Assembly (NCBI GenBank): GCA_963277665.1
Contig: CAUJRU010000141.1
Coordinates: 124,001-188,000 of the forward strand
DNA length: 64,000 bases
Direction: 5' to 3'
DNA from: Viscum album
Taxonomy: Eukaryota; Streptophyta; Magnoliopsida; Santalales; Viscaceae
In this document: in pieces, positions 1 through 12,905 of the stretch
How the letters are laid out: the number at the start of each line of letters is the position of its first letter
Numbering within the stretch: position 1 is the first letter of the stretch
Notes under the pieces: model-generated
The model's input: the letters and a program-made list of their open reading frames with translations, nothing else
Database searches by the model: none
Told to the model about the DNA's origin: nothing
Position numbers and translations under genes: made by a program

Positions 1-718
1 AGTTAAATGAAAGTTTACCACTAATGTGTATTGAATTTTGAAAATCCAACATACATGGTTGTCATTAGTATGTAAAATGTGGTTCAATGAGATTATAATA
101 ATTTTTTGGTGAATAGTAACTTATTAAGTTCTTAATCACGATTAGTGGTAATTAGGGTAGTTTAAGGTATAAATAATACTTTAATAAACTTAAATGACCT
201 AGACACATGTCCCAACCTTATTGGTTCTGTCATGGACGACCAATAAAATCCATGGGTCAACTTGGGGACCCCATGGAGACACTTTGGTTGGGAAATGACA
301 TAAATAACTTTTTATTTAATGTAAAAGTAAAAATGACACAAACATGATATGTTTAACTAAAAAAAATTTAAATGGGGTTATACAAGTCAGATTTTTGATT
401 ATAAATAGTAATTGGAAAGATAAAAAGATTTACTACATCATAGTAGTTTTTTTATAATTTTTATACATTATATAAATTAAATTATTTATGACATAATAAT
501 GATGCAGCGATGACATCATTATTTGACGATTTAAATAAAATGGAAAGATAATGTAAAATCTATGAACTACACATGTCCAAAACTTATTGGATGGGTGTAT
601 TTCGAAACATTATCACCTTATCCACGAATTATATCAATGTGGGACCTTTTAAAACCGAAACACATTTTCAAATAAAGTAATATTTCTTTACTTTCCAAAA
701 GTGCCCCTCATCTCCTTT

Positions 719-726
719 TATAAAAG
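719..726 (+). promoter_or_regulatory. TATA box of L1
   Basis: TATAAAAG followed by a CT/CA-rich stretch, a typical plant initiator context. The roughly 165 nt between it and the donor-like site at 895 contains no ATG, as expected of an untranslated leader. Transcription would run rightwards toward L2. Inferred from sequence only. Confidence 0.6.
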
Positions 727-1428
727 GCCCCCACCTCTACCTCATTTCACACACTCCTCAAGCCTTTGGCTAGGCCAAACCCTGCCCATTTACTCTCTCC
801 ACATCCCTCTCCTCATCCTATAGGATTCCCTTTGGGAAGAATCCTTTCAAAGTAAGCCCTTAGGCTCAAATCAAAAGGAGTTACACTTTTAAAGGTAATT
901 CATTCTCTCATGTTCATTTGTTTTATTTTGCTTCTCCAACCCCCTAAACTCTTTTTATTTACTTCTTTTGTAACAACAACAGTATCTTCAATATACTAGG
1001 ATGTTGTTATAATATTTATTTGAGATACACTATCACACAACTACATCAAATGGTTAAAGAACATATGGTTTTCGTGGATGGAGAAATTCTGCCTCCCGAA
1101 ACGATGATTGTTCAATACTCATTTAACACCTTCAAAGGTGGCCATTATGATGTCACTATTTTTGTATATGATATATGATATGTTTATGTTTTCCTTAAGC
1201 TTCTGTTTTTTTCATTTTGGGCATAACTTTATGGTTTCCATTATGGGTAAACACGATATCTTCATTTTAGGAAGTGCGGACTACCGCCCCCTGAAAGTGA
1301 TTTGATTAGTTAATACCATATGTGGTATGTGTAAAGGATAAATTTAATGATATTATATATGTTATTATACTATAATTATAATATAATCTTATATAATTAT
1401 GATTCCATTCCAAAAAAAATACGAAATA

Positions 1429-1493
1429 GAAATGGAAGTAGCGTTCATGCGTACGTACGGCTTACCGTCTCCATGAACGGTGCATTTCATTTC
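1429..1493 (+). repeat. Conserved LTR hairpin, copy 1
   Basis: Reference copy. An 8-bp stem CGTTCATG/CATGAACG encloses the self-complementary 10-mer CGTACGTACG and a small inner stem ACGG-CTTA-CCGT. An outer arm (GAAATGGAA with TTTCATTTC, one mismatch) extends it. About 65 nt in all; sixteen copies are present in the window. Confidence 0.8.
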
Positions 1494-2212
1494 TTACCTC
1501 TAAATGTGATGTAATATTATAAATACATGTATATGCTGAATATATATGATGTATATGATATCCAAATCATTAATATCATTCTGGATATAATGAACCTTTG
1601 ACCAAATTAACAACATGTAAGTGTAAGAAGTCTATTTTTGACTTAAGAACCAAATACCGACAAAATGAACATTATTAACTTAAATGATTACATGATGTCC
1701 ATAACATGGTATAAAAGTAAGAATGAACTTGAAAAAGGATCTTAAGCAAGTAGAGATTAACTCATGTTTATTATTCAGGAGATTAAAGAACGGTCGGGTC
1801 AAGTCGGATACGAGGTATGGGACTTCGTCTCAATCTCCTTTCATTGAGGAATATTTCATTTTATACACAACTTTCTTTTATATGGTGTATAAACCCCTTT
1901 GACTTTTACTTTTATACAAAAGGAATCTATTTCTACGAAGCGTTTTACTAAACGACAAAAAGGAATGTTTTTTAACGTACGCGGTGACAACGACCTTTTC
2001 CGCCACCGCGAGTATTATTTGGTCTTTGGCTTCCTCAACAAGACGTAATGTTTTTAAAATAAAATAAATACCATATACTCTTTTATGTATTTTGGTATTG
2101 AAAATGGTTTTGATAAAGGATTCTATTATGATATATTGTGATTTGGAAATGTTATCATTCCTTTATATTGGTTTTATGTTTTATGATTTTATATTGGTAC
2201 TTGGACATTTTA

Positions 2213-2409
2213 ACGGGTGGTTACATTATAAACCATATGACGGGTGGTGCCGTGAATAACAGGACGGGTGGTTACGTTATAACCTCCAATGCATTGGGTA
2301 TGGAAGTCGGCCGTATGGCTATTCCATTAAGTATGTATGGAAATTGGCCGTATGGCTATTCCATTAAGTGATATGTGTGGAAGTCGACCGTATGGTTATT
2401 CCACTTAAG
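2213..2409 (+). repeat. Variant-2 LTR minisatellites
   Basis: Two adjacent short tandem repeats. Three units begin with ACGGGTGG at 2213, 2240 and 2264 (24-27 bp spacing). Then three units with a 31-bp core begin at 2301, 2338 and 2378, each containing CCGTATGG and ending in TTAAG or its variant. Type-1 LTRs have only one related ACGGGTGG block, so the arrays are specific to this LTR variant. Confidence 0.75.
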
Positions 2410-2642
2410 TATGTTTATGTCCCATTGAGTTATTACAAGATTACACATTGAGGATCTTTTCGGGTTTAGAGTTTTAGAGAATTAGATCATAAAACTTGCA
2501 TTACATTCCACATATAAACAAAGTGGTTACATAAAGATAGTATTCTTCATTCCCATCAATGGAAACACATTAAAAATAAAACATGGATTATTTCTTGACA
2601 CATCCTTGACTCTATCATCTTATCATGTACCTTTCCCTTGAC

Positions 2643-4347
2643 CTGTGAAAAACATTTCAAAAACTTGGGATGAGCATAAAAACTCAGTATGGGTTATAAA
2701 AACATAGAAAGGAAACATGGGTACATACATACATAAGAGTGAAATCATACTTTACCCATAAAACATAATCACTTTAACATACCTCATCAAATCATGAATA
2801 AATCATAGAAATCATAAGACATAAAGGTAACTTGAGGCATTCATAACATTCTTACGTAGGGAGTAACCCTCTTGGTTACGTTTGGAATACCCATCACAGA
2901 ATATTCCCTAAATCTCTTCGGAGGAACCTTAACGTTTCACTTCTTCGCGTTACCCAATGCATTGGAGAGCTATATCGGGCTCACCCGCCCTTAGTTTATC
3001 ACGGAACCACCCGTCTTCATAATAATGCCCATGAACCATAACATAATCGTATCACATAAAACATGCATAAAGGAAACATAACATTTCCACATTTCAATCA
3101 CAAGATATCAATACAACACAAAAACATTGTGAAAACCATTTTCAATACCAAAATAAAAGAAAAGTAAAACATGGTATTCATTTTTCTTTTAAAAAGAAGG
3201 TATGGCTTGTAGAGGAAGCCGAAACTCAAATAACAGTCATGACGGCGGAGAAGTCGTTGTCGCCGCATACGTAAGACAAAAACATTCCCTTTTTTTCGTT
3301 TAGTAAACGCTTCGTATAAAAAATATTCCCTTTGAATAAATGTAAAAGTCAAAGGGGTTTATACACCATATAAATTAAAGTTGTGTATAAAATAAAATAT
3401 GCCTCAACGAAAGGAGATTGAGACGAAGTCCCATACCTCGTATCTGACTTGACCCGACCGTTCTTTAATCTCCTGAATAATAAACTTTAGTTAATCTCCA
3501 CTTGCTTAAGAATCTTTTTCAAGTTCATTATTCCTTTTATACCATGTTATGGACATCATGTAATCATTTAAGTTAATAATGTTCATTTTGTCGGTATTTG
3601 GTTCTTAAGTCAAAATAGACTTCTTACACTTACATGTTGTTAATTGGGTCATAGGTTCGTTATATCCAGAATGATATTAATGATTTGGATAACATATATA
3701 TCATATATATTCATCATATACATGTATTTATAATATTACATCACATTTAGAGGTAAGAAATGAAATACGCCGTTCATGGAGACGGTAAGCCGTACGTACG
3801 CATGAACGCTACTTTCATTTCTATATCGTATTTTATAGAATGGAATCATAATGATATAAAGGTATATTATAATTCCAGTATAATATCATATATAATATCA
3901 TAGTTTCGTCCTTTATATGTCCCACATATGGTATTTAACGAATCAAATCACTTTGAGGGGGCGGTAGTCCGCAGTACCTAAAATGAAGATATCGTGTTTA
4001 CCCATAATGGAAACCATAAAGGTATGCCCAAAAAGAAAAAAACAGAAGATTAAGGAAAACATATCATATATAATATACAAAAATAGTGACATCATAATGG
4101 CCACCTTTGAAGGTGTTAAATGAGTATTGAACAATCATCGTTTCGGGAGGCAGAATTTTGCCATCCACGGAAACCGTATGTTCTTTAACCATTTGATGTA
4201 GTTGTGTGAGAGTGTAGCTCAAATAAATCTTATAACAACATCCTAGTATATTGAATATACTGGTTTTGTTACAAAAGGAGTAAATAAAAAGAGTTTAGGG
4301 GGTTGGAGAAGCAAAATAAAACAAATGAACATGAGAGAATGAATTAC
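2643..4347 (-). other. Candidate leader intron in L2
   Basis: On the minus strand a donor-like TTAAG|GTAATT at 4347 and an acceptor-like pyrimidine-rich TTTTTCACAG|GT ending at 2643 delimit 1,705 bp. Upstream of the donor the putative leader lacks ATG; inside the interval ATGs are common. Splicing is inference, not shown. Confidence 0.35.
3757..3821 (-). repeat. Conserved LTR hairpin, copy 2
   Basis: Core CGTACGTACG and the GTTCATG/CATGAAC stem are intact; changes (GAAATACGCC) fall only in the outer arm. Confidence 0.8.
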
Positions 4348-4515
4348 CTTAAAAAGTGTAACTCCTTTTGATTTGAGCCTAAAGGATTCCTTTGAAAGGA
4401 TTCATCCCAAAGTGAATCCTCTAGGATGAGGAGAGGGATGTTGAGAGAGTAAATTGGTAGTGGTTTCCCGAGCCAAAGGCTTGAGAAGTGTGTGAAATGA
4501 GGTAGAGGTGGGGGC

Positions 4516-4523
4516 CTTTTATA
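4516..4523 (-). promoter_or_regulatory. TATA box of L2
   Basis: Reverse-strand TATAAAAG. It points left, toward the L1 promoter at 719, so the two converge across the junction at 2,424. Confidence 0.6.
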
Positions 4524-6778
4524 AGAGGAGAGGAGGGGAACTTTTGGAAAGTAAAGAAATATAACTTTATTTGAAAATGTGTTTCGGTTTTAAAAGGTCC
4601 CACATTGATATAATTCGTGGATAAGGTGATAAGGCTTCTAAATCCACTCATCCAATTTGTTTTGGCCATGTTTAGTTCATAGATTTTACATTATCTTTCC
4701 ATTTTATTTAAATCGTCAAATAATGATGTCATCGCTTCATCATTATTATGTCTTAAATAATTTAATTTATTTAATGTATAAAAATCATAAAACAAATACT
4801 ATGATGTAGGAAATCTTTTTAGCTTTCCAATGACTATTTATAATAAAAAATATGATCTTTATAACCCCATGTAAAAATTGTTTTTGTAAAACATATCTTG
4901 TTTGTGTCATTTTTACTTTAACATTTAATAAAAAGTTATTTATGTCATTTCCAAACCAAAGTGTCTCCATGGGGTCCCCAAGTTTACCCATGGCTTGTCT
5001 TGGTCGGACATGACACAACCAATAAGGTTGGGACATGTGTCTAGGTAATTTCATATTATTAAAACATTATTTATACCTTAAACTACACTAATTACCACTA
5101 ATCGCGATTAAAAACATAATAAGTTACTATTCACCAAAAAATAATTATAATCTCATTGAACCACATTTTACTTCTTAATGACAACCATGTATGTCGGATT
5201 TTCAAAATTCAATACACATTAGTGGTAAACTTTCATTTAACTGAAAAATCAGTTTGCTTGATTACCACTTAGTGGTATCACTATTCATCAAAAATTGAAG
5301 TTTTTCAGAAAATTACCAAAAATTCACCCTAAGCTATATTTGATATTACGAATTCAAAAATGAAGTCTATTTTACAAAATTCATATCATATAAGTCACAT
5401 TAATTAATTTAATAATTAATTCCCACTGCCAGAGAAAATAGCGTGTTTTTACAAAACAATAAGTATCAAAAGATTGACACCAGTTTAAGTCTAATTTCAA
5501 AGTGAAATTGATTGCAATGACCACCATTGGATAATATGGTAAAAATATATTCTAATTTTACTTAAAAACCAATTCAAAACATAATCTAATAATATAAATA
5601 AATTAGGTTAAAAAGAAGTTTTGATGTAAAATGCAGTATTTTTCACTATTCATTAAAAAATGAACATTGTCAGAAAAATACCAAAAATTCACACAAGGTA
5701 AATTTTGATGTCCCAATCATAAAGGATAAGTTTATTTTGAAAAACATAGTTTATAAAATTGTCAAAATATAGATTCAAAAAGGGTTTCCCATCATAAAGC
5801 AGTAAAACAATCTTTTAAGAATATTAGTGTATTACATGCTTAAGATTGGAAACTTGAGACATTCATAACATTCTTACGTAGGGAGTAACCCTCTTGGTTA
5901 AGTTTGGAATACCCATCACAGTATATTCCCTAAATATATTCAGAGAAACCTTAACTTTTCACTCCTTCGTGTTACCCAATGCATTGGAGAGCTATAACGG
6001 GCTCACCCGCCCTTAGTTTATCACGGAACCACCCGTCTTCATAATAATGCCCAAGAACCATAACATAATCATATCACATAAAACATGCATAATGGAAACA
6101 TAACATTTCCACATTTCAATCACGAGATATCAATACAACACATTGATATAATAAAAACATTATGAAAACCATTTTCAATACCAAAGTAAAACATGGTATT
6201 TATTTTTCTTTTAAAAAAAAGGTATGGCTTGAAGAGGAAGCCGAAACTCAAATAACGGTTACGACGACAGAGAAGTCGTTGTCGCCGCATACGTACGACA
6301 AAAACATTCCCTTTTGTCGTTTAGTAAACGATTCGTATAAAAAAGATTCCTTTTGAATAAACGTAAAAGTCAAAGGGGTTTATACACCGTATAAAAGAAA
6401 GTTGTGTATAAAATAAAATAGGCCTCAATGAAAGGAGATTGAGACGAAGTCCCATACCTCGTATCCGACTTGACCCGACCGTTCTTTAATCTCCTTAATA
6501 ATAAACTTGAGTTAATCTCTACTTTCTTATGAATCTTTTTCAGGTTCATTATTCCTTTTATACCATGTTATTAACATCATGTAATCAGTTAAGTTAATAA
6601 TGTTCATTTTGTCGGTATTTGGTTCTTAAGTCAAAAATAGACATCTTACACTTACATGTTGTTAATTTGGTCATAGGTTCGTTATATACAGAATAATATT
6701 AATGATTTGGATAACATATATATCATATATATTCATCATATACATGTATTTATAATATTACATCACATTTAGAGGTAA

Positions 6779-6843
6779 GAAATGAAATGCACCGTTCATG
6801 GAGACGGTAAGCCGTACGTACGCATGAACGCTACTTCCATTTC
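6779..6843 (-). repeat. Conserved LTR hairpin, copy 3
   Basis: Both inner stem and palindromic core are intact; one outer-arm pair is changed (CTTCCATTTC). Confidence 0.8.
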
Positions 6844-7543
6844 TATTTCATATTTTCTGGAATGGAATCATAAAGATATAAGAGTATATTATAATTCCAG
6901 TATAATAACATATATAATATCATTAACTTTATCCTTTACACATCCCACATATGGTATTAACGAATCAAATCACTTTCAGGGGGCGGTAGTTCGCACTTCC
7001 TAAAATGACGATATCGTGTTTACCCATAATGGAAACCATAAAGGTATTCCCAAAATGAAAAAAACAGAAGCTTAAGGAAAAAATAAACATATTATATATC
7101 ATATATAAAAATAGTGACATCATAATGGCCACCTTTGAAGGTGTTAAATGAGTATTGAACAATCATCGTTTCGGGAGGCAGAATTTCGCCATCCACAGAA
7201 ACCGTATGTTCTTTAACCATTTGATGTAGTTTTGTGAGAGTGTAGCTCAAATAAATATTATAACAACATCCTAGTATATTGAAGATACTGGTGTTGTTAC
7301 AAAAGAAGTAAATAAAAAGAGTTTAGGGGGTTGGAGAAGAAAAATAAAACAAATGAACATGAGAGAATGAATTACCTTTAAAAGTGTAACTCCTTTTGAT
7401 TTGAGCCTAAAGGCATCCTTTGAAAGGATTATGTCCAAAGGGAATCCTCTAGGATGAGGAGAGGGATGTGGAGGGAATAAATGGGCCGGGGTTGGCCGAG
7501 CCAAAGGCTTGAGGAGTGTGTGAAATGAGGTAGAGCTGGGGGC

Positions 7544-7551
7544 CTTTTATA
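7544..7551 (-). promoter_or_regulatory. TATA box of L3
   Basis: Reverse-strand TATAAAAG in the same context as L2. It would transcribe leftward into the truncated distal LTR. Confidence 0.55.
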
Positions 7552-8972
7552 AGAGGAGAGGAGGGGCACTTTTGGAAAGTAAAGAAATATTACTTTATTT
7601 GAAAATATGTTTCGGTTTTAAAAGGTCCCACATTGATATAATTCGTGGATAAGGTGATAAGGGTTCAAAATCCACTCATCCAATTGGTTTTTCCCATGTG
7701 TAGTTCATAGATTTTACATTGTCTTTCCATTTTATTTAAATCGTCAAATAATGATGTCATCGCTGCATCACGATTATGTCATTAATAATTTAATTTATTT
7801 AATGTATAAAAATCATAAAACAAATACTATGATTTAGGAAATCTTTTTAGCTTTCCAATGACTATTTATAATCAAATATCTGATCTTTATAACCCCATGT
7901 AAAAATTGTTTTCGTAAAACATATTATGTTTGTGTCATTTCTACTTTTACATTAAATAAAAAGTTATTTATGTCATTTCCCAACCAAAATGTCTCCATGG
8001 GGTTCCCAAGTTGACCCATGGCTTTTCTTGGTCGGCAATGACACAACCAATAAGGTTGGGACATGTGTCTAGGTAATTTAATATTATTAAAGCATTATTT
8101 ATACCTTAAACTACACTAATCACCACTAATCCCGATTAAAAACTTAATAAGTTACTATTCACCAAAAAATTATTTTAATCTCATTGAACCACATTTTACT
8201 TCTTAATGACAACCATGTATGTCGGATTTTCAAAATTAAATACACATTAGTGGTAAACTTTCATTTAACTGAAAAATCAGTTTGCTTGATTACCACTTAG
8301 TGCTTTCACTATTCATCAAAAATTGAAGTTTTTCAGAAAATTACCAAAAATTCACCCTAAGCTATATTTGATATTCCGAATTCAAAAATGAATTCTATTT
8401 TAAAAAATTAAAATAATATAAGTCAGATTAATTAATTTAATAATTAATTCCCGCTGCCAGAGTAAATAGCGTGTTTTTACAAAACAATAAGTATCAAAAG
8501 ATTGACACCAGTTTAAGTCTAATTTCAAAGTGAAATTGATTTCAATGACCACCATTGGATAAAATGGTAAAAATATATTCTAATTACACTTCAAAACCAA
8601 TTCAAAACATAATATAATCATATAAATACATTAGATTAAAAAGCAGTTTGGATGTAAAATGCAGTATTTTTAACTATTCATTAAAAAATGAACATTGTCA
8701 GAAAAATACCAAAAATTCACACAAGGTAAATTTTGATGTCCCAATCATAAAGGATAAGTTTATTTTGACAAACATAGTTTATAAAATTGTCAAAATATAG
8801 ATTCAAAAATGGTTTGCCATCAAAAGGCAGTAAAACAATCTTTTAAGAATATTAGTGTATTCCATGCATAAGATTGTTTTTATTTTCATTTTAAGCCTCT
8901 ATAACACTATCTTAATCATTAATAGACATAGATAAAAATATCTATTATTCATTACTTACTTGGGATGTTACA

Positions 8973-9009
8973 TCCTTCCCCCCTTTAGAAAATTGCGTCC
9001 CCGCAATTT
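8973..9009 (-). promoter_or_regulatory. Polypurine tract and pre-PPT hairpin
   Basis: The purine run 8973-8987 abuts the LTR and is the expected plus-strand priming site for reverse transcription. Just before it, 8990-9009 forms a perfect 8-bp hairpin (AAATTGCG/CGCAATTT, loop GGGA), placed between the pol stop codon and the PPT. Confidence 0.75.
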
Positions 9010-9011
9010 AT

Positions 9012-12000
9012 TTACTTATCAAATAAATGGGGGTACTTATCCCTCATTGCATTTTCAGATTCCCATGTTGCCTCTTTAATCATGTGGTTTTTCCACAAAA
9101 CCTTTACCTGGTGAATCACCTTATTCTGTAACACTTGCTCCCTGTGGTCAAGAATCTGGACCGGCTGTTCCTCATAAGATAGTTTCTCTTCCAGCTGAAC
9201 TACCTCTGGACTCAAAACATGAGATGGATCTGGCATATACTTTCTCAACATCAAAATGTGAAAAACATTGTGTACCTGAGATAAACTCGAAGGTAAAGCC
9301 ACTCGGTATGCAACTGATCCAAATCTCTCCAGAATTTCATATGGTCCAATGAACCTTGGACTCAACTTTCCTTTCTTACCAAATCTCATCACACTTTTCC
9401 AAGGAGAAACCTTGAGAAAAACATGATCACCTACCTCGAAAGATAGATCCTTCCTCCGGTTATCCGCATAACTCTTCTGCCTGCTCTGAGCTGTTCTCAT
9501 GTGTTTCTGAATCAGCTGAACTTTTTCTGCCATCTCTTCTACCAATTCTGGTCCCATCAACTTTCTTTCACCCACTTCATCCCAGAAAGCTGGAGTTCGA
9601 CACCGCTTCCCATATAATTCCTGAAATGGTGCCATCTGTATACTGGAATGAAAACTGTTATTATATGAAAACTCAACCAAAGAAAGATGTTGGTCCCAAC
9701 TTCCCTGATAATCCATAGAACAAGCTCGTAGAATATCCTCCAATGTCTGAATTGTTCGTTCTGACTGCCCATCTGATTGAGGATGAAAAGTTGTACTAAA
9801 ATTTAATTCAGTACCCAACAACTTCTGAAGGCCTTTCCAAAAGTTAGAAGTAAACCTGGGATCACGATCCGATACAATGGAGAGTGGAACTCCATGTAAC
9901 CTGACTATCTCTTTTAGATACAAATGGGAAAGTTGATCAAGATAGAAAGTATCTCGTATAGCAAGGAAATGAGCAGATTTGGTCAAGCGATCAACAATAA
10001 CCCAGATTTCATTATTACCTCGAGATGTCTTCGGTAATCCAACAACAAAGTCCATGGATATATTCTCCCATTTCCACTCTGGCACTGGTAAAGGCTGAAG
10101 CATCCCTTTCGGTAACTGACGCTCTGCTTTAACCTTCTGACAAGTCAAACACTTCACAGTAAAATCAGCAATATCTCTTTTCATTCCATCCCACCATTAA
10201 TACTCCTGCAGATCTCTATACATCTTAGTACTGCCCGGATGAGCTGAAAATGGAGAACTATGGGATTCACATAACAACTCTCTCTTCAACTGTGAATCAC
10301 AAGGCACACACAATCTCTTCCCATATCTCAAAACGCAATCATTATCAATGTTGAATTCAGGCAACTTACCTTTCTGAACCAGCTCTACCTTTTTCTGAAA
10401 CTGACTATCTTGCTTCTGTGCTTGCTTGATTCTATCTGTTAGAGATGATCTCACTGATACCTGAAACAAAACAGAAGGACTTCGTGCACCAACAACTTCT
10501 ATGCCAAAGTTCATCAAATCCTTAACCAAAGGATCACGTTCCAAACGCAACATTGTTAATGAAGCATTACTTTTTCGACTCAAAGAATCAACCACTTTAT
10601 TTTCTTTTCCCGGATGGTAATGAATTGTACAATCATAATCCTTGATTAATTCCAGCCATCTCCTTTGTCTCATGTTTAACTCTTTCTGAGTAAATATATA
10701 CTTTAAACTTTTGTGATCGGTATATATTTCACACTTTACTCCATACAAATGATGCCTCCAAATTTTTAAAGCAAAAACAACAGCAGCTAGTTCCAAATCA
10801 TGTGTAGGGTAATTTACCTCATGAGTTTTCAACTGTCGTGAAGCATAAGCAATTACCTGATCATTCTGCATTAGGACGCAACCAAGTCCTTTAAATGAAG
10901 CATCACTGTATATAACAAACTCACCATTCCTGGAAGGTAGTGCCAAAACTGAAGCATTCACCAATCTTATTTTCAATTCCTAAAAACAATCATTACATTC
11001 TTTTGTCCAGATAAACTTAACACCCTTCCGAGTTAGCTTAGTCATTGGACTAGATAACCGTGAAAAATTTCTAACAAACCTTCGGTAATAGCCCGACAAA
11101 CCAAGGAAGCTACGAATCTCGGTTACATTTGTGGGTTTTGGCCATTCTTCCACAACTTTTGTTTTTGCAGGATCAATAGTTATTCCATGTTTAGAAATAA
11201 TGTGACCAAGGAAAGAAATTTGTTGCAACCAAAACTCACACTTGCTGAATTTCCCATACAGTTTCTTTTCTTTTAAGGTTTGAAAGATAACCCTTAAATG
11301 TTTTTCATGCTCCTCTTTACTTTTAGAAAACACCAAAATATCATCAATGAAAACCACCACAAACTTATCCAAGAACTCATGGAAAATTCTATTCATTAAG
11401 TCCATGAATACAGTAGGTGCATTGGTTAGCCCAAAAGGCATTACTAAAAATTCATAATGGCCATATCTCGTACGGAACGCGGTCTTCGGAATATCTGCCT
11501 CCTTTACCTTCAGCTGATGGTACCCCGATCTCAGGTCAATCTTTGAAAAAAACGGAGCTCCCTGGATCTGATCAAACAAATCATCGATATGAGGCAAAGG
11601 ATATTTGTTCTTAACAGTGATATTATTCAAGGCTCTATAATCAATGCAAAGTCTCATAGAACCATCTTTTTTCTTAACAAACAAAACAGAAGAACCCCAT
11701 GGTGATGTGCTAGGTCTAATGAAACCTTTCTCTAATAAATCTTGCAATTGCTCCTTCAACTCTAAAAGTTCAATTTGTGCCATTCGATAAGGGGGTTTTG
11801 AAATTGGCTTAGCATCAGAAACTAAGTCAACAGTAAACTCAACTTCCCGATCTGGTATTATTCCAGGCAACTCATCAGGAAAAACATCAGGATACTCATT
11901 TACCACTGGCACATCATTAATCTGAATAGTTCCTTTATTTTCAACGACGTGTGCAAGGTAACATTCATTTCCATCTTTTACAAGTTTCTCGGCCTCTTGA

Positions 12001-12905
12001 TATGTTATCAAAAGTAAGGGTTCATTCTTGTAAACAAACTGAAAGTCTTTCTGAAAAAAAACTTCTTTAGCTCTACAGTCAATCTTAGCATGGTAAATAG
12101 AGAGCCAATCCATACCTAGGATAACATCATACTCTACTAGAGGTAGAACAATAAGGTTTGCAAGCAGGTTCTTTCCATAGATAAGGATAGGAAGATTCTT
12201 ATAAATTCTTTTTGCCTCAACATTTCCCCCAGGTGTTGTTACCAAAAGTTCAGGAGTCATTTCTTGAGATGGTATTCCCATTTTACTAGAAAAGGTTTCA
12301 GAGATGAAAGAATGTGTAGACCCTGAATCAAACAACACACTGGAATAATCTGAAAAAACAAACAAAGTACCTGATACAACTTCATTTGATGGCCCGACAT
12401 CTGCTGAAGTAGTTGTAAAGGATTTCACCACCCCTTTCTTCTTGTAGTCTAACTGCTTCCCATCACTCAAGCTCTTTGTCGGACACTCGTTTGCATAGTG
12501 ACCCATCTCATTTCACTTATAACACTTCACTAACTGTAAATCAAATTTGTTCTTACCTTCACCTTGATCCTTTTCAGTGCAATCACGAGCCTTATGTCCC
12601 ATATTCCCACATTGGTAGCACTTTCCAGAATTTAGAAGACATTCCCCAGCATGCCTTTTTCCACATTTATCACAAGCTGGAAACTTAGTTCTCTTACCAT
12701 CAGACTTTTTTGAAGAATTCTTACCTTTCTCCTGCCACCTCGGTCTCTTCTTCAGCTGGTTGTTATAGAAAACTTGGTCATCGGCAAACTCCATTTCCAC
12801 CTTCTCAGCACATCGAACAAGCTTTTCATAACTTTTAAACTCACGAGAAGCTAATGCCCTTCGATATTTTGGCTTTAATCCTGAGTAAAAACGATTGATT
12901 TTACT
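9012..12905 (-). pseudogene. Chromovirus gag-pol, 5'-truncated, three stops
   Basis: About 1,298 codons in one frame, the most complete gag-pol here; the N-terminal part of gag is missing. Reading from 12905: late gag, CCHC knuckle (12620-12579), second knuckle (12524-12483), protease [10 protein letters not shown] (about 12,340), RT with LCIDYRALN (about 11,650) and FIDD (about 11,350), RNase H YSDAS and YTDHKS (10,910; 10,710), integrase H-H-C-C then D-D-E (10,250-9,750), a GPY/F module (about 9,340) and a chromodomain ending YPHLFDK. Three in-frame stops break it: 12513 (in the second knuckle, at its second Cys), 10980 (CAG to TAG) and 10197. A single fused gag-pol frame and the chromodomain indicate the Tekay/Del clade. 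At 12,905 it meets an inverted gag fragment. Confidence 0.92.

Larger units (their letters stand above)
1..2424 (+). mobile_element. LTR fragment L1 (variant-2 3' part), cut by window start
   Basis: Forward LTR of the chromovirus family, lacking roughly its first 900 bp because the window begins inside it: position 1 aligns with 16396 in L4. It carries a TATA box at 719, a GT donor-like site at 895 and the conserved hairpin at 1429. From about 1,920 it follows a diverged 'variant-2' sequence instead of the commoner type-1 sequence, ending in two minisatellites. At about 2,424 it meets L2 in inverted orientation. The same arrangement recurs 16.4 kb downstream in L4. No coding potential: its short ORFs begin at TTG or lie in LTR sequence. 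Confidence 0.85.
2425..5846 (-). mobile_element. LTR fragment L2 (type 1), 5' end missing
   Basis: Reverse LTR joined tail-to-tail to L1. It starts with about 200 bp of type-1 distal sequence (2425-2640), then runs through the acceptor-like site (2643), the hairpin (3757) and TATA (4516) to within about 125 bp of the LTR start. There it is cut at about 5,846 and fused to the distal part of L3. The same truncation and fusion recur in L5/L6, so it is inherited, not independent. Confidence 0.85.
5847..8972 (-). mobile_element. LTR fragment L3, with intact 5' end
   Basis: Reverse LTR entering abruptly in the distal part and running to the LTR start, TGTAACATCCCA on the minus strand at 8972. It contains the hairpin (6779) and TATA (7544). 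It lacks the acceptor-like region lost at the L2/L3 fusion. Directly downstream lies the polypurine tract of the minus-strand gag-pol, so this is that element's 3' LTR. Its first ~110 bp differ from the L9/L11 type of LTR start, which marks a subfamily. Confidence 0.88.

Noticed and set aside
1108..1305. Recurring ~65-codon ORF (MFNTHLTPSKVAI...) and ~77-codon ORF (MARPTPAHLL...) in most LTRs
   Set aside because: Both begin at TTG, not ATG, and recur only because the LTR recurs. Sequence drift between copies shows no sign of protein-level constraint. They lie in leader or putative intron sequence.
1429..1493. Hairpin as a tRNA gene, microRNA precursor or MITE
   Set aside because: No A/B boxes or cloverleaf, too short for a typical plant miRNA precursor, and always at the same LTR position without its own target duplication.
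9557..9772. 71-codon ORF ([11 protein letters not shown]...) seen in every integrase copy
   Set aside because: Frame-shifted shadow of the integrase D-D-E region.
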